NCBI RefSeq assembly: GCF_910591885.1
Contig: NC_063269.1
Span: 2,542,001 to 2,606,000 of the forward strand
From: Bombus terrestris
Lineage: Eukaryota > Arthropoda > Insecta > Hymenoptera > Apidae
Reading direction: 5' to 3'
DNA length: 64,000 bases
Positions 1 to 14,280 of the stretch are shown in pieces. Numbering within the stretch: position 1 is the first letter of the stretch; the number at the start of each line of letters is the position of its first letter. Both the position numbers and the translations under genes were made by a program. The notes under the pieces were generated by a model. That model saw only the letters and a program-made list of their open reading frames with translations. It was not told the DNA's origin and ran no database searches.

Positions 1-3000
1 GAGCTGGTTGCACGATCTGTGTCGGCGTGCTGCGATGCGGCGTGTTATATCGGTTGAAATTTATTGACGTTACGACAACGCCCGAGACTGCTCGATGCCG
101 TGCACGTTTCATCGAACGTGACTGCCTGTCGAGCGACCGAAATCGTGCACCGAGCGAACGCTGGTTGTCTTTGCACAGGAGGCGCTGATCCGATGTTTCC
201 GATCGAATCCAGAATCCGCAGCTTCGTGACATTCACCGTGTCGCTTCTTCTTCTCTCTAACTATCTATCTTTTTCTACTCTTCTTGTTGATTAACTTACA
301 TTGAACACGATCATACGTATTCCTAGCATGGCAGCAAGCTTGTGTAACATAACGCGAACGTCTTGAACGGATTGGGAGCTCTTACCTCTCACGATTGATG
401 GATGGGAAATTTTCTGGTCATTCGTTGCGAGAATAGAAGGCACTGAACTGATTGTGTGTGTGGCTGGGAACGCTGTTTGATAGATGGATCTTTAGAAACG
501 GTTTGCAGCGCTCCGTTTCTCTTCTTCTATCGTATTTTGTGAAAACTCTGCCTTTGGATTTATATCTTCGCTAGGAAAGAGATGTGTTTTCGGTAGAAGT
601 AAAATTGCTAAAACCTAGCTGTCGTTGAATCATTGTAATTCTAATTTCAGATGTGTTCAAATTTCTCCCTTCTGTTTATTGTTTTGTTCTTATCTTTCGT
701 TTATTTATTATTTTCTCTTTTTCCTCGTTGAAAAGAAGAATTTACGATTAGCTTTATAAATTAAATATCAGAATAAACATTTTGCTTTGCAAATATCGCA
801 TTGAGCTTTCTGGTAGACTGCAGAAAGATAACTTGATATTAATTATCGGGTAACAAAGCGGAGAATTTGTTCAAAGGAGAAAGAGGAATTACGTAAACTC
901 AGTGGTCAGTTTCTGAAACAACAGCCAAGTGGGAAATGACCGAACAGAAAGCATCGAGGGATGAAAGCTGTCGGTGGAATACGAGTCTATAGAATGAAGA
1001 GAAAAAAAAAATGAAAAAAAAAGAGAGAAAAGTGAGAAAAACGAGGGTGTACGTGACTGGAAATCGAATGTGGCAACTGTTGAATGGATGGCTTACCGAT
1101 GAAGAACACGACCGCCTAATTCGATTCGGTGAAAATAGTTTCCAGGTGTTTTTCTCGTGGTGATGTCTCTTTAGCGATCCGCGATCGTCCTGATTTAGAC
1201 CATGTTGCTACCTGTTTCGACTTTTCAATCGCCTTCTTCGAATACGATTTTCTACCAACCTATCCATGTCGTCGTCTTTACTATGCACTGCACAATGTTT
1301 CTGAATACTATGCTTGGAGCATCTCCAACTAAATAGTAACGTCGGCTGCGAACTAAGAGATTAAAGGAATCGATCAAATTAAACGAGAATTAACGCTTTA
1401 AAAATTGTTTTCTATAATAGCTCTAGATAACTGAATTATCACTACGTGTCGGTTTATTAAAGAGACGAATGATAAAATTGTAATAGTCGATTATATTAAA
1501 ATCACTTTAAATACAAGTACAGAAATAGTCTACGCTCTCTCAATGCTACTATTCAACTCTTCGACTGTACGACTCGCTATAATGATTCGTCCTAGAGACC
1601 ACGTTCGTCTATTTGCATCGATCGGTGGTATTACAAAAAGTTCACATGTAACTCCGGTCGACGATTAAAAATAACAGCGATAATGTATTGTCCGGAGTTT
1701 GTTCACCTTGGAACCTAGCAAACCAAAACAAAGTTGGCACTCCAAGGCACAAAAATACGAGTCATAACATTGTGTAGTATCGTGGACGAAAGGCCTAAGA
1801 GGTATCGGGCGAACTGTAATCAATATCGCGAGAAAGCCGAAGTGCCAACAGGCCCAACAATGTATCTCGGTCCTTCGATCGAATAGTTTCGCGGAAAAGG
1901 CCTGCGCGACCCTGGCCACGAGCGGTTGCGGAACACGTGCGTGGTGGGGCTAAGACAAAAGACAAAGGGATGCTAAGGGAGAGACGAATTAACAATCAGT
2001 GTTAGTTGAGAAGTTAGGGAGTGAGTTGAGAGGCCAGAGATTGTGAATCGAAGAGTCAGAGAGTGCGAATTGCGTTGTGGAGAGAATGTGGTCCGCGGTG
2101 AATCCGCGGTGACGAGAGTTGCAAATTAACTATCTAGTTGTCTTAATTATAATACGCTTTTGTGATTAGTTCATGTTAAGTAACCATCGTTTGCTGTTTA
2201 ACCAACACCTGTTTGATCCATTTATTGTAAATAAACTAATTGTATTAAAGATTGAAGAAAGAATTGTAATAAAGAACGTTAAAGGAAAATTCACAAGATG
2301 AGAAACTTCATCTATAATAGCCATTAAGAGTTAAAAATTAGGAATAAATACTATGCAGTTCGCGATTATACGATTTACAATTAATACGAAATTATTGTGG
2401 AAATTCTGCCGTAAGATATTTACATTAAATAGACTTGGATCCAGTATGAAACAACGAGTGCACAAATTCCATGTTCAAGAAATTAAACACAGAAACCATA
2501 TTTATTACCCGACGTAATAATTTTCATCGCGGCATCACAGCGTAATTTTCGCCCGTCGTTCATCACGAAATGGGAACAAGTATGAAAAGAGAACGAAAAA
2601 CGAGCTCGTGAAAAGCACGAAGGTTTACCTTTTTCTCGGTGTGGCACATATATCGATCGATGAATCGGGAATCGAACGAGTAACTACGGAACCGAGTGAC
2701 GGGGCAAAGGGCAACTGGCACCATAAACATAAATCATCATAACACGCGGCAGATAGGGACGCAACGAACAGGTACGGTTGGTAGGCGTTATCAATGCTAA
2801 ACATGCACATAAAAACTGTCCCGCATGATACGATGCGTGATTCATAGGACAATTAATTCCCGGCGATAGAACAGCCTAGGCATCGCGACGTCATACATGC
2901 GATACAAACGCGGTAATGTCATTTCTACGTTTCGTTACGTCCGCTGTTACCATCTGAAATGGAAAAAAACACGGACTTTTCGAACTGTGATAAACATCGA

Positions 3001-3571
3001 ATTTCGTTTTGGAAAACGAAAATTGAAACAAGATCAAGAGTTATCGATTCTTTCATTCGTGCGCTCTCAATTTGCCGAGAACCTGCACAAACTCCGGAAT
3101 TATGTGAAATTGTTATCGCTCCGAAGAATTATTAATAGCGCGTTTCGATAACTTTACAATAGCTCGATTCCGTCAGAAATATATATATATAGGGTAATGG
3201 CATCGAAGTTTACTATATGAAAATTATTGAAACACTGTGCTTTACATCCAATGACATTGCGGTCTGCATATTTACATTTTCGGTCTGTTTATTCGCACAT
3301 TTGTTGTCTTGTTTATTTATATCTAGTTTGTTTGTATAAAATCCTGGCGATGTTCTCGAAACATTGCAATCGATATCAAATGCGTGGCAGGGACATATCA
3401 ATGAAACTGTCGCACAATTCAACCAGCATTATTAATGAAATTTTACGATACACGTTGTCGTCAGTGTCGTACTAATAAAAGCGAAGCTATCTATCGCGAA
3501 AGATCTGACGTATTTAGCGTCGATTCGAAGGTTGTTCCGGTATCAAGCTCACGTTTGACGTTCTATTTCAG
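1..3571 (+). other. Dys: Intron upstream of the first visible dystrophin exon (5' end outside window)
   Basis: No exon is recognisable here. The right border is a good acceptor, a pyrimidine-rich stretch ending TTCTATTTCAG at 3561-3571. Reading frames are short and have no family resemblance. The stretch contains a possible degraded LTR (1647-2289, listed separately), a short AT run at about 3179-3191 and an otherwise AT-rich background. The intron's 5' splice site lies outside the window, so its length is unknown. Confidence 0.6.
1647..2289 (+). mobile_element. Possible solitary LTR or LTR-like remnant
   Basis: This block differs in texture from the surrounding intron. It starts TGTAACTCCGG, has a GA-rich middle with repeated GAGAG/GTTGAG words (about 1990-2090) and a small tandem CCGCGGTGA duplication (about 2093-2110). 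Its tail carries AATAAA-type words (about 2228-2235 and 2268-2275). The six bases TTCACA occur directly before it (1641-1646) and directly after it (2290-2295), which would fit a target-site duplication. Against this, the right end is not a canonical CA, and no reverse transcriptase, primer-binding site or second LTR is visible. The call rests on texture and flanks only. Confidence 0.3.
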
Positions 3572-3738
3572 CCGGAAGAGAATTGGATGGTGATTCGAGG
3601 GGCTACAGAAGCGCAGAGGAACAGGCACGCGAATTGACGCGCAGTATTCGCCGGGAAGTGAACAAACTTTCAGAGCAGTGGAACGCCCTAATCGAACGTA
3701 GCGATGCGTGGAAGCGGAAACTCGACGACACCGCTAAC
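3572..3738 (+). CDS. Dys: Dystrophin exon: end of penultimate spectrin repeat (helix C)
   Basis: Internal coding exon of 167 nt. It begins after an acceptor (TTTCAG, ending 3571) with the last two bases of a split codon and ends exactly on a codon before the donor GTGAGT at 3739. It gives about 55 residues, including EEQARELTRSIRREVNKLSE, then a QWNAL segment and SDAWKRKLDDTAN. This aligns by eye with the vertebrate dystrophin stretch that reads EERAQNVTRLLRKQ and continues to WQRKIDE, at the end of spectrin repeat 23, including the two spaced tryptophans of helix C. Spectrin repeats form the flexible rod between the actin-binding and dystroglycan-binding ends. The next exon used is at 58447, in phase 0. 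If the donor were skipped, the frame would close at 3805-3807. I am confident of the family; the exact repeat number is inferred from the vertebrate alignment. Confidence 0.93.
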
Positions 3739-6700
3739 GTGAGTACTTTACCCTCCTTTTACCTACATAGAAAGCCACTTACCCTCGAACCGCACTACCC
3801 GATATGAATACAAATATTTTGATTCCGTCAAAAGCCGTTGGCGGCCACAACCATCGAAGAACAGCTAGATTCTAACCATCGATGACGGTGTGCCCTTGTT
3901 TCGATAAAATTATTCCACAATTTCGCGATCAGCCTTCTTCCACAGCGAGTATTCTTCTCGCGAAAACCATCAAAATTTCGTATCCCTGTAGAATGGATAA
4001 TGCGTGGATTTTCGAAATATTAAGTTCGTGTAATAATATATCTTTATTATCATTATTATTGTTATCGAATATTATCGTCTCTCTTCTTGTTCATAAGGAT
4101 AAGAACGAAAGAAGCGAATTCGAAAATAGATTCTGAATCGTTTCGTTTGCAATTACGCTATTTAACAAATCAGCGTGTCGTACCTTGTAGAGAAGTCGAA
4201 TCGCTTCTTCAGAGAACTTCCCTAGGAATTATTCAAGGTTTTGTCGTTTCGCTTAACTCGCGGCAAAGTTGAATCGCTGCCATAACGCGAATTTTCGTTT
4301 AATAGTATTCAGAAGTGGGAAGTTTGAATTGCGCACTTACCGGTCGCAAATTTATCAACATCGTGGAACGTATTGTGTAGTACGAACGTTACAGTTCGAA
4401 ATCCGCATGAACTGTGGGATACTGTTACGATACATTAGCCTGGGTTATTATTTAAATAGCTTCCCATCGCCAACATATTTAAAACGTCATAAACACGTTT
4501 GTTGGCAATTTAAAATATTTCCCTAACAGTCCATAACGAACTGTGCGAAATGTATGAATAAAACATCGAAAAGCTCTTTACTGTCGGTTTAAACTCGCGG
4601 ATCGTACGTGATAGTCATACCGCGAAGCCAAAGGAGAAAGAAAAATATTTTTCGAGGCTGTGGCACCGATCGGGGGAAAAGCACTGGCCGAAGATAATTC
4701 TCGAGGACTGTTCTAACCCCCGCTGGTAAAAATACAATCAGATTAAACGGTACATCTCGAAGGATAAACAAGCGGATGTAATATTTGGACTTATCGGTGG
4801 TATCAGTAGGAGACATAGAGCTACAGACAAAAGAGGGGATGATTCTGTACGGTTCTATTCATCCCCCTCGACCCCTTCGTTTGTCGTATCGCTTTATTAT
4901 TGCCGGTACAATTTTCTCTATCGCGCGGACGTTCCATTTGTCGAAACGACTTTGTGCCTTGGGCGAGGGGGCGGGGGAGAACTAGCCACGGTACTTGGTA
5001 TATCAGGGGGTCGGGTATGCCGGGTAAAAGACGCCGTCGAAAAAGTCTGTACCGCACGGTAAAGGCGATTTTTCGTTGCTTGCGTTCCACCGGAAGAATC
5101 CACCTTCTACACCTAACGACGTCGAAATTCCTGTGGAACCGGCTTCCGTTTTTCTCCTTTCGTGATACACCGAATTACCTTCGTTCTTCGCGATCCACCT
5201 TTTAATAGGGCTCGGGAAAACACGTTATTACCTTCGTCAGCGCGACAAGTCGAGTGATTATCGACCATTTCTACGCCATCATTTTGGTGGTCTTGGGATT
5301 TTACAGAAACTGGAATATGTATTTGTCTTCTAGCCTTTGAGATTATTTCGAGAACGCGTGCTTCCATTAATTTATACTATTTATTGTATAAAAATAGAGA
5401 ATCTAGGCACGCGTATTCAGTTTCAATGCTATAAATAAGATAGAAAGAGATTTTTCCAAATTGACGGAGAGACCATCGTTATCGATATTAGCAATGACAT
5501 TTAAAAACGGTTAACAAATCGATAATATCCGATTTAAACGCTCTATCCATAAAATTTCAAACAAATAATTCAAATTTCACGTAATATTGCGTATCTGTTG
5601 ACTTAACGAAAAGATAGCGAGTATTGCTGTCCACCTGTTTGCCACGATTTTAGTAATATTGATACGATGTTGCAGCAAATGTCAATACGCTTGTAAAGGC
5701 TTCAAATTTGTTACGTTTGTTCGTATAATTTTATATTCACTATGATTGCAAAGACTTTTGAATATATCGTAAATCATTGTGCAAGATATCAAAGAACAGA
5801 TTGCAAAGAAGGTATGCAAGGCTTTGTAAATCTCGCTTCGAAATCGTAAGGTTTATAACGAAGCGAAGGCTACATCCGCGATGCATCGATAATCGCGTTC
5901 GATTCATCTGCCACAGCGAAACTGCAAGTGTAAATCGCGCCTGCACGGTCGTCAAGGTTTAACGTCGTGGGTGGAATGCATTTTTCTCTCCCCTTCGTTC
6001 TTCTCCTTCCTCTTTCTCCTCTTCTTTCAGTTCTTCACCGCGTTGAATTCTGATTTCATAAGCGGCTTCGTGATTTACATCCCGCTACTGACAGAGTACC
6101 TTCGTCGATAGGATGTCGCCAATTTCGCGACATCGTTCCTGGTACAATGGGATTCGTGATGCGTGTACGCAATATCGTCTGCTTTATACGCAGCAACGTT
6201 ACGCGCCGTTCGATAATATCGATACCAACGTGCCTCGTAGCCTTCCTGACGCATACTGTAATCGTTGCTTCCTCTTTGTTGCACCAGTCAAACGAATATT
6301 CCTATAGAGTATGTCCACTCTGAACGTTAAATTTTCATAAAAAGGATAAAAGCTTTATGCAAAATATTTCCTCCTATATATCGTAAAAACAAGGTTATCG
6401 TTGTACAGAGTGTAACTTGGTGTAGCGGAAAAATTGGCTCGTCAAGAAACAAAGATACGAACAGTTCGTTTCAAAAAAAGGATTCTGCAGGATATTTTGA
6501 TTTAAAGCCAAACAGTATCCGATAAATCATCGGCAAATTCTTTCTTAATAGCGCTGAACGAGATCTTGTGGTGAAATTAGCGTTCTCGAGAGCCAGTGAC
6601 AGTAAGAAGATCGAAACGCGTTATTCCGGGCATAGTAGACCGTCAAAGGGAACAAAGTCGCGTCGAAAGGTCGGGCGGTTGCTTAACCCGGAATTTAACG

Positions 6701-6794
6701 AGTTCGACGAAGATGGTAATAGCTTCTTTTCAACGATGCTTAAAATAACATGGAGCTGAACCGGCGGTAGAATTCATCTTAATGTAATTCGAGT

Positions 6795-6821
6795 GGGCCA
6801 AGTTTTCGCAAAGCTTGGCCC
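6795..6821. repeat. Short inverted repeat (hairpin)
   Basis: GGGCCAAG at 6795-6802 pairs with CTTGGCCC at 6814-6821. One G-T wobble and three further A-T pairs extend the stem to 12 pairs around a CGC loop. It lies inside the large dystrophin intron. Function unknown; too short for an ordinary miRNA precursor. Confidence 0.7.
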
Positions 6822-9800
6822 GTCTTTTCCCTCGAAATCTGTGAGCGTATAGTTGATCCCTTGTCGACTACGATTTCACGTCGAAACGAAGTGTCACTCG
6901 AAGATCACGTCCTTCCTTCCTTAAACTCGGCTCTACGCTGGACCACTTTGTTCGCGAAAGTTAAATGCGAATCTTGGTCGATTGACATGCACACACAGAG
7001 TCCAGGAATAGTATCCGGACGTTTTTCTCCTAATTGAAACGAAAATAATGGTTTTCACAATTTAAAACGTTCTTTCGCGTCTGTTGGCTCGCCATGCACT
7101 TACGCGCCAACTGAGTCAAAGGTTCTATAATTAAAATGGAAAACGTTTCCCATCGTTCGCGATACGGATATTCGACGATAAAGGCCAGCTTCGAGGATAT
7201 TTAATTAAATGACTGTGAGCGTGATTAAATGAACGAGATCTGCTCGCGCCAGGGGGTTAAAAGAGGATTGTTCGAAACTATTAGAGAACGTTCCTGTAGG
7301 ATGTGTGATTTATAGGTCGCGGGAATTATTTGTGCCTCGTTTTAAATAAAATCTTGTCTGTATAAAACACTATACGTAAAATAGGATGATTATACATGCT
7401 GTATATTAAAAATCAGGTGACTCGATTGCATGGAACATTCGATTTAATTAAATTTACAGAAAATACAATTTAAGCGAAATAAAATATGTAATATAATATA
7501 TAGGAGTTGTTAAGCAATACAAATTGAAACAAACTTTGCGTACAAACGAAAAAATAGGGAAAACTGAAATGCATCACGTGTATTACTATTACGTACACCA
7601 TCGGTTTTCAATTTATTTTTTTAAATTTGTCAATGCCTGCCGTGCGCCGCATTCCAATACAGTAATTTGTTCGCTTCAATCCACAATAGCGTCTAAACGA
7701 ACCGGTGTATTGTCGAATTCGTAACTTTGTCCCTTCGTTCGAATCGAAACACAAGGAACCAAAATGACAGAAGTGAAAACTCGCGCGGAAAGTCAACAAC
7801 GAAATTAACGCACGTTCGCCGAAATATTATTTCCGTGGTATTTAATCACCGTCGAACGATTCTTACGATTAATATTCGAAAGGAAAATGACACTCGAGCA
7901 GACGAAAACGCCGAAGCTCGTGAGTGAAAGACGAACGAAGCGAGAAATCTCATGGACGGTTACACGGACGAGCAATTAAAGGTGCATCGAATCAGCGATC
8001 TTCTTACGATCGTTTCTCCGATACGATATAACAGGAAGATCAAAGTTCCCGTGCAATCAGCAAGCTTCGGCCGCGAATGCATAATTCATGAGCGAAACAC
8101 AATTTAACTTTTAAATTCCAGGTGCTCTGCTGGCGTGCCTTAATTATCGGCAATCCGGTAATTACGCGCGACACCTTCGCTTTTTCCTTCGGCCAGATAG
8201 CGTTATATTAATTCGATTTATTGCCATCCCGTGATTTTCAGCCGCTCGGAAGGGAATCGCGAAATTTCTACGTGGCGATTTTATCCTTCGTTCGAGTGCA
8301 CGGTCACGCTACGGGCTTAAATTTAATCTGATAAAAGTACACGGAAGTTAACAGACGTTGACACAGCTCGGGACAAGTCCGACAGGCTTCTCGAGCACGC
8401 GTGAATGCGTGTTTAAGATCGAGCAAAGGGATATGGATATTTGGAATGTGTCACGCGTGTCATTTCCTGAAGAATATATAATCAGGTGACTCGCGATGTA
8501 ATCGCCTAGCTTATCCGTAACAAGTATCGAGATGATTAAATATATGTACAGTGCGAGTGTTTCGTAAGTGAATTAACAGTGAATGGATAGTCGTAAAAGA
8601 ACCAACTTTCATCTACGGCTCGGAAATAGAATCTTGCAATACGGGTTGCAAGATATCGACTGAAAACTAAAACCTGAATGCTTCGTCTATCAGTGATCAG
8701 GTTTTTCAGGTTTGAAAGGCTAGGATGACAAGGAGCTAGAAATCCATGCTAGCGTACAAAGTTTCAATCTATCTTTGCTTGTACCGTTGCTAAGTACATC
8801 TTTCTCGTAAATCAACGTGTTCTCTGTCAAGTAAGTTTTGACCGACTGTCATGTATAAGCTACATACACCGTTATACACGTCACAGTATTTGATAGAGCC
8901 GTCAAATTGATCTATTTTGCAGCGTCTCACGACATAGAATTTTATTTTTTCTTACTAAAGTGGACTTTCGACATATCCTTATACTACACTTTGTCTATTA
9001 ATAGCAGAAATGGTACTTGACCTAGATGAAAACTTCAGTGTATATCAAAGATTGTTTACACGGCAATGACTGTCGCGCCGCTGACAGCCACCACCAGAAA
9101 CGATTCTTTGAGAAACACGAAATCGAAGATGCATCTAACGCTATTACCGTTTGCCGCATGCTCGAACGTATAGTATTTCCTCTAAAAGCACGATCGTATT
9201 TTTTTCTCGTGGAAACAAGCTCGCGGATTCTCTTTGGCATGACGAGATCAGTGACTGCGCTTCCGGCGCTGCCGACTAAAATATCATCGAAAACTCTCTT
9301 CACCGCCGATACGTACGAATGACAGAAGCGTCGTGATAAACCTTTCAACGACGATACAACAATACTAACAATGAAAAAGACGCACAAATACTTCTCCCAT
9401 TTCGAAGCATCGAAACGCAAACAAAGGTTAAAGAGAGCAGTATAACGAAAATTCCGCGCGTCGCCGACAAAGCAACGATTCTCGTTCAACGGTCGAACGA
9501 TAAGGATTAACGCTGAGTGAATGTAGGTTTTCCCGAGCACGTGGAAACTGTTGAAAAGTGCACGCCGGCTATAGTTATGAGATAACTCGGTTTAAGCTAG
9601 AAATTAAGCTGAACCGAGCGATCCCGGTTGTCTCGGGCGAGGAATTCGCCTCCGTAGTTAGGTATGCAAAGCAGGAGGCAAGGCAGCAGGAAGCTTGGCC
9701 GGCCCCAATCAGGGAATATAGCCGGCAGCAGTTCTATCCAAATACATGGCAGCATACGTCGGCGAGTGCACGATCGCGCGATCCAAGCGAGCGAGCGAGT

Positions 9801-10424
9801 TGAACACGCGCACGTGCTCGACCGGAAGCTACTAGGTGGTGCAGGGCTATTCGTAGTTAGGGCGAATGAATGAATGCATACGCGTACTCAGGGCCAGCCC
9901 GGGAAACTCAAACACCATCTTTCAAATTATAACCGCACTATCGGATTATCTTTTGAATTATTCCGGATTCCTCTTGGTTCTACCGATTCAAAATCGCATG
10001 GTTCAGCTCGGCGGTGCTTCGTATACTTGAATTTATATATACGTGTGCACGTCGTGAACGGACGTGAAATGGACAGGTAATCGATTTTTGCGTGCTCGTG
10101 GATCTCATCTTCTTTCGAACAGGACGAAACATAACAGAGAGGAGTCGAAAATGATAGAAAAACAGGTGGACACTGGATCGTTTTTATTTCGAGTCTCTTT
10201 CGCTCGTGATAGCGTTCTGTTATCGTCACGATGGTAATCGAGATTAGAAAACAGGGAAATGGAAAGGGAACTGTCGAATCGGCCGGTGGAATGTGATTTT
10301 TGAATATATAAAGTAAACGTAGCGCGCACTGGGAAAATTTTATTCGGCTGATTCGCCGGATAAAATATAGCGTTGAATTACTTCGTATAAAAGTTTTCTC
10401 AAAATGATAAAAATCTGTTTGCTG

Positions 10425-10446
10425 TTTTTTTTTTTTTTTTTTTTTT
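10425..10446. repeat. Poly-T tract (22 nt)
   Basis: Uninterrupted run of 22 T in the large dystrophin intron, followed by G and more T-rich sequence. It could be the remnant of a retrotransposed poly-A tail on the opposite strand or a simple slippage tract. No target-site duplication or adjoining element was recognised. Confidence 0.9.
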
Positions 10447-13400
10447 GTTTCTTCCTTTTTATTCCTTTCTGCTTTGTTTATAAATGAGGTGGAATTTTTC
10501 ATGCGTTTGATGTACATTTTCGGCATGAACGGCAACCAGCCACGTTCCTGGCGACGTTAATGCACGCGGGCACCGACCGCATCAGTATCAATCTAGTTCC
10601 CGACGAGTGGGTACTTAATCAGTCAATTAGCAATGTTCCACTAATTGGTTAATTACCAAGCAAATTTGTAGCCAGCATAGTATTGCGGCATTGGGGACAC
10701 GCATGGTTATGTGTGTATATCATGAACACAGGGAGGTGAAAGGTACGCGACGACCTCGCTTGTCCAAGCATTAAGACACAAATGTATTTATCTGTGTGAT
10801 CTATGGCTACTGTGGCATAATGAACCAGTTCGCGTTTAGCTAGATACGCGTGCCAACAGTTCGTGCAATCACCGTAGCTGATTGGACTCTCTGATCGAAG
10901 GAAAGACGTGTTACCAGATGCCATTCTTCGTTCACGGGTCGTTTTGTGCGAAATCAAGAATATCAAAGTGATCTGACGACGTTAGATTCAACGTATAGTT
11001 CTATATTATATCAATATCCAAAGATGTACGTAAGATAAGTAAGACTGAGATTGATCGGTATTTAATTTTCTGCTTGGAGGGACTTTCTCAAAATGTTAAA
11101 CATTGAATTTTAAAAAGATAGGTAAGAGACTGATGTAAACGTTGAAAATAAAATTGTGAATTTCTTTGTAGAGACTGCATCCATGGTGTATAAAGAAGTA
11201 TGCAAAATATGATATATTCGTATGAATAATGTATACAAGAATATGCTTGAGTGATTCGAGTCATCCCGAGTCGTATCATAACGAAGCTTTGAAAATGGGA
11301 CAAAGTAATGCCTTTGTATAACCATGATTTTAAACCTCCTTATTCTCGAGTAAAATCAACTTAATGCTTCCTCTTTATTATTTTTATTTCCACGATATAA
11401 AATACTTTCAAACGCTGCCATAGAACAAGATTACGTTGGCACGAACATTATCTTCGATTTTCATTACGCTCGCCACAAAATTCTCCCACGTGTTCATTGT
11501 TCAAACACCTCGGCCATCAGAATTTCCGTTCCGAATGGATGACGCAGCAGGCATTCAAGAGTAATCGACGATTTCGCGGCGGAAAAGACCACCATCCCAT
11601 GGAGGTGAATTAAAACTACGACCGGAAGCAAACACTTACATCCTATTATCCGTGCCGCAAGTTCAGCCACGCGTTAAATTCTCCTCGTACCCGGCGTCCA
11701 AATATACTTAGCCGATTGCCGCGTCTTTTGAGTTCAATGCACCTTCGCGTCGCGACGTCGACGCCTCTCCACGTTCGTTTGCAAATATTTTTACGATGGA
11801 GTAAAGCTCGACAGGGTTTAGTAGCTCGGTTTGATAACCAGATAAGACGCATTCCAACGCGACCATCAGAGTCCGATGGAGTAGCTTCTAGACAACAATT
11901 TGAATAAGCGAAAGGCGCTAAGGCACGGACTTTAATCGGTGCAATTGCGGCTCGATTATCGGCCAGGAAGCTTATCTCTGTCGTGGGAACTATATTTCAT
12001 TGGGTCTGTCGTCGACTAGGAGAGTATAAGTGATTGCTGAGTCTCTTGATGGGGTTAAACGCAATCGTACGTAATTGCAATTGTATTAATTGAAAAGAAT
12101 AGATGGATCGAATAGATTCATTAATTAACAGAGGATTAATTTTTGTTAGTATTCGTGATATTGGATGTATAATGGAATCGGAAAGCATGTTTGTTGATAT
12201 CGCTCGAAACTGATGAAATTACTGCAAACTGTCGAGGGTTATAGGACAATGTTTCGGCACTCGAGATTCGATTTAGTGGCAGGATATGATGGCATTGAAC
12301 GATCGCTCCAAAACACCATCGAAAATCAGGAAATCGGCCTCGACCGGTATTGTAATATCGCACGCTGACGCCTCTGACTCTTGCATTAAACATGAGTTAT
12401 ACATGGGCATTGTGCTCTATACAGAACCGTGCCGCTGTTAAATTTACATTATGTTCATGTGACCAATTATTGAGCGGTCGGAGTTGAAACATCGGAGCCT
12501 TGGAAAAAGTTATTTTTTCCTCGTGACCGTGCGATAACGGATTATTAATGTCAACTAATTCCAGGGAAACTTATCACTCGTATAGCAACTAGATAAAAAT
12601 TGTTGAACTGTATGCGAATTTAAAAGGTTTAACTCGTTCGTTTAACTGGTTGAATTTACTGGAAAAAATTCTGAAAAAAGCATTCAAACGTTTCTCGATA
12701 TTCGAGATCGAGCGAAAAAGATGGTGAAACGGAGTACACGACGGAGTCTTCTTTTATCGAGGACAACATCGTTCGCTTATCTCGTATCGCGATTACCTTC
12801 AGCCTGGCTGAATAAATAGATCAGCGAATGCTCCTGGTTCGTGCGAATGGACTGAATACTTGTATCCGGTCGCTGGATACAGCTTCCAACGTGTAGATCG
12901 CAATAACTCTGGACAATGTCACGATGCATGCTCCATAATTCCGCGAACTGGATCCATCTCACGTTTCGATTTCTCTGACGCGTTAGAAAATGTAGACGTA
13001 ACTGTTCCACGCGTAGAACTGACACCGGATGGATCGCGGAAACGCTGAATACGATTTGCTCTGGTCTCGCGTATTCCGTGAAGTATTCTAGCTTAACATA
13101 GATCGATGAAAAATTGCGGAGAAATTTGTTTATTAAATTTGAATTTATAAGACACGGATCATACGTAAAATGTGGAGAATATATATATAAAAAGAAATGA
13201 GAAAGTGTAACATTATTAAATCTCACTTTTATGAAATATTCTACTGAATGTGTACTATATTCGTGTACAAAAAGGTCGATGACTTCAAGACACAAAAAAA
13301 AGAGATTCAGCCAGGTTCAACCATCCTGAACAAGGTTTGCTTGATCGTTGAAATCAATATGGCGAGTCTCCATTCACGCGTCGCCTTCGCGCGTGTATCC

Positions 13401-14280
13401 GACGCGAACAATCGTTCCCCTAATTTATTCAAATTTTGCGACATGCAACAGGAAAAACAAGCAGGAGTATAAAATGCAGATAATAACAGCGACGATAAAC
13501 AACAGGAAACGGTGAAAGGCACTCGCATCCCTGTGCGAGATAAAATTGGCCAGGTTGATAGTCACGTAGGATCGAACGCGAGCGACGATAAGCAGCTGTA
13601 ATAATAAACGAGGGATTAATTCAACAATAGATAAACTGGTCGATGCATCACGCCGATGTAAATATAAAATAAACCGGCAAAGATAAATGGACAGTCAGGT
13701 TAATACTAAACTTTGTTGCGCAACGAACTGAAATCGTATTTATAATTGACGGACGAACCATTACTCATCGGTCGTTCCTGTCTAGCTTGCGCGTACACAT
13801 CCGCGTCCACCGATTGCTCGCTACAGGCTGTAGATTAATAATGACATTCGCGTTACGAAGGAAAAGGCGGGAGAAACTTGAAAAAGAATCGTTGCCGGTT
13901 CGATATCTCGAAACACGACAAGGAAGTTTATGCTCGAACTGGACACTGCTCTGGCAACCTATCTCGCGATAAAATACCGCTATTTCCTTCGCCGATAACT
14001 GACCAATTAGTAGATAATTAAATCTTTATTACTTTAGCAACTAGTTTAGGTTCGATCGAGCTTTAATTAATTATCGGACAGTCTAGGAACATACACGTTC
14101 GTACGCTTTCTCTTTACTGTAATACATATGTACCACAATAATCGCATCAAAGAGAAATTTAAATGTAACAAAACGTTTGTTTATTCTAGTTGCAAGTTAA
14201 TTCTTTTATAAAGAAAATTTCATACAAACTTCCTATTTCATTTTTGATCCATCCAACGAAACCTACTAAAGGTAAAAACG

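Larger units (their letters stand above)
3739..14280 (+). other. Dys: Large dystrophin intron, first part: no gene seen
   Basis: AT-rich intron sequence beginning with the consensus donor GTGAGT. All reading frames here are short or low-complexity and none resembles a known family. It contains a perfect hairpin arm pair at 6795-6821 and a run of 22 T at 10425-10446. The T run produces a spurious lysine-rich frame on the other strand. No exon, RNA gene or transposase-like sequence was recognised. Confidence 0.6.

Noticed and set aside
9022..9540. 172-codon minus-strand frame
   Set aside because: No recognisable protein family or flanking structure. A frame of this length can occur by chance in a 64-kb six-frame search.
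9927..10535. 202-codon minus-strand frame
   Set aside because: Its length is helped by the 22-nt T run, read as polylysine on the minus strand. The rest has no domain, no coding texture and no supporting exons.
12777..13295. 172-codon minus-strand frame
   Set aside because: Composition resembles translated intron, with no motif or splice context to support a gene.
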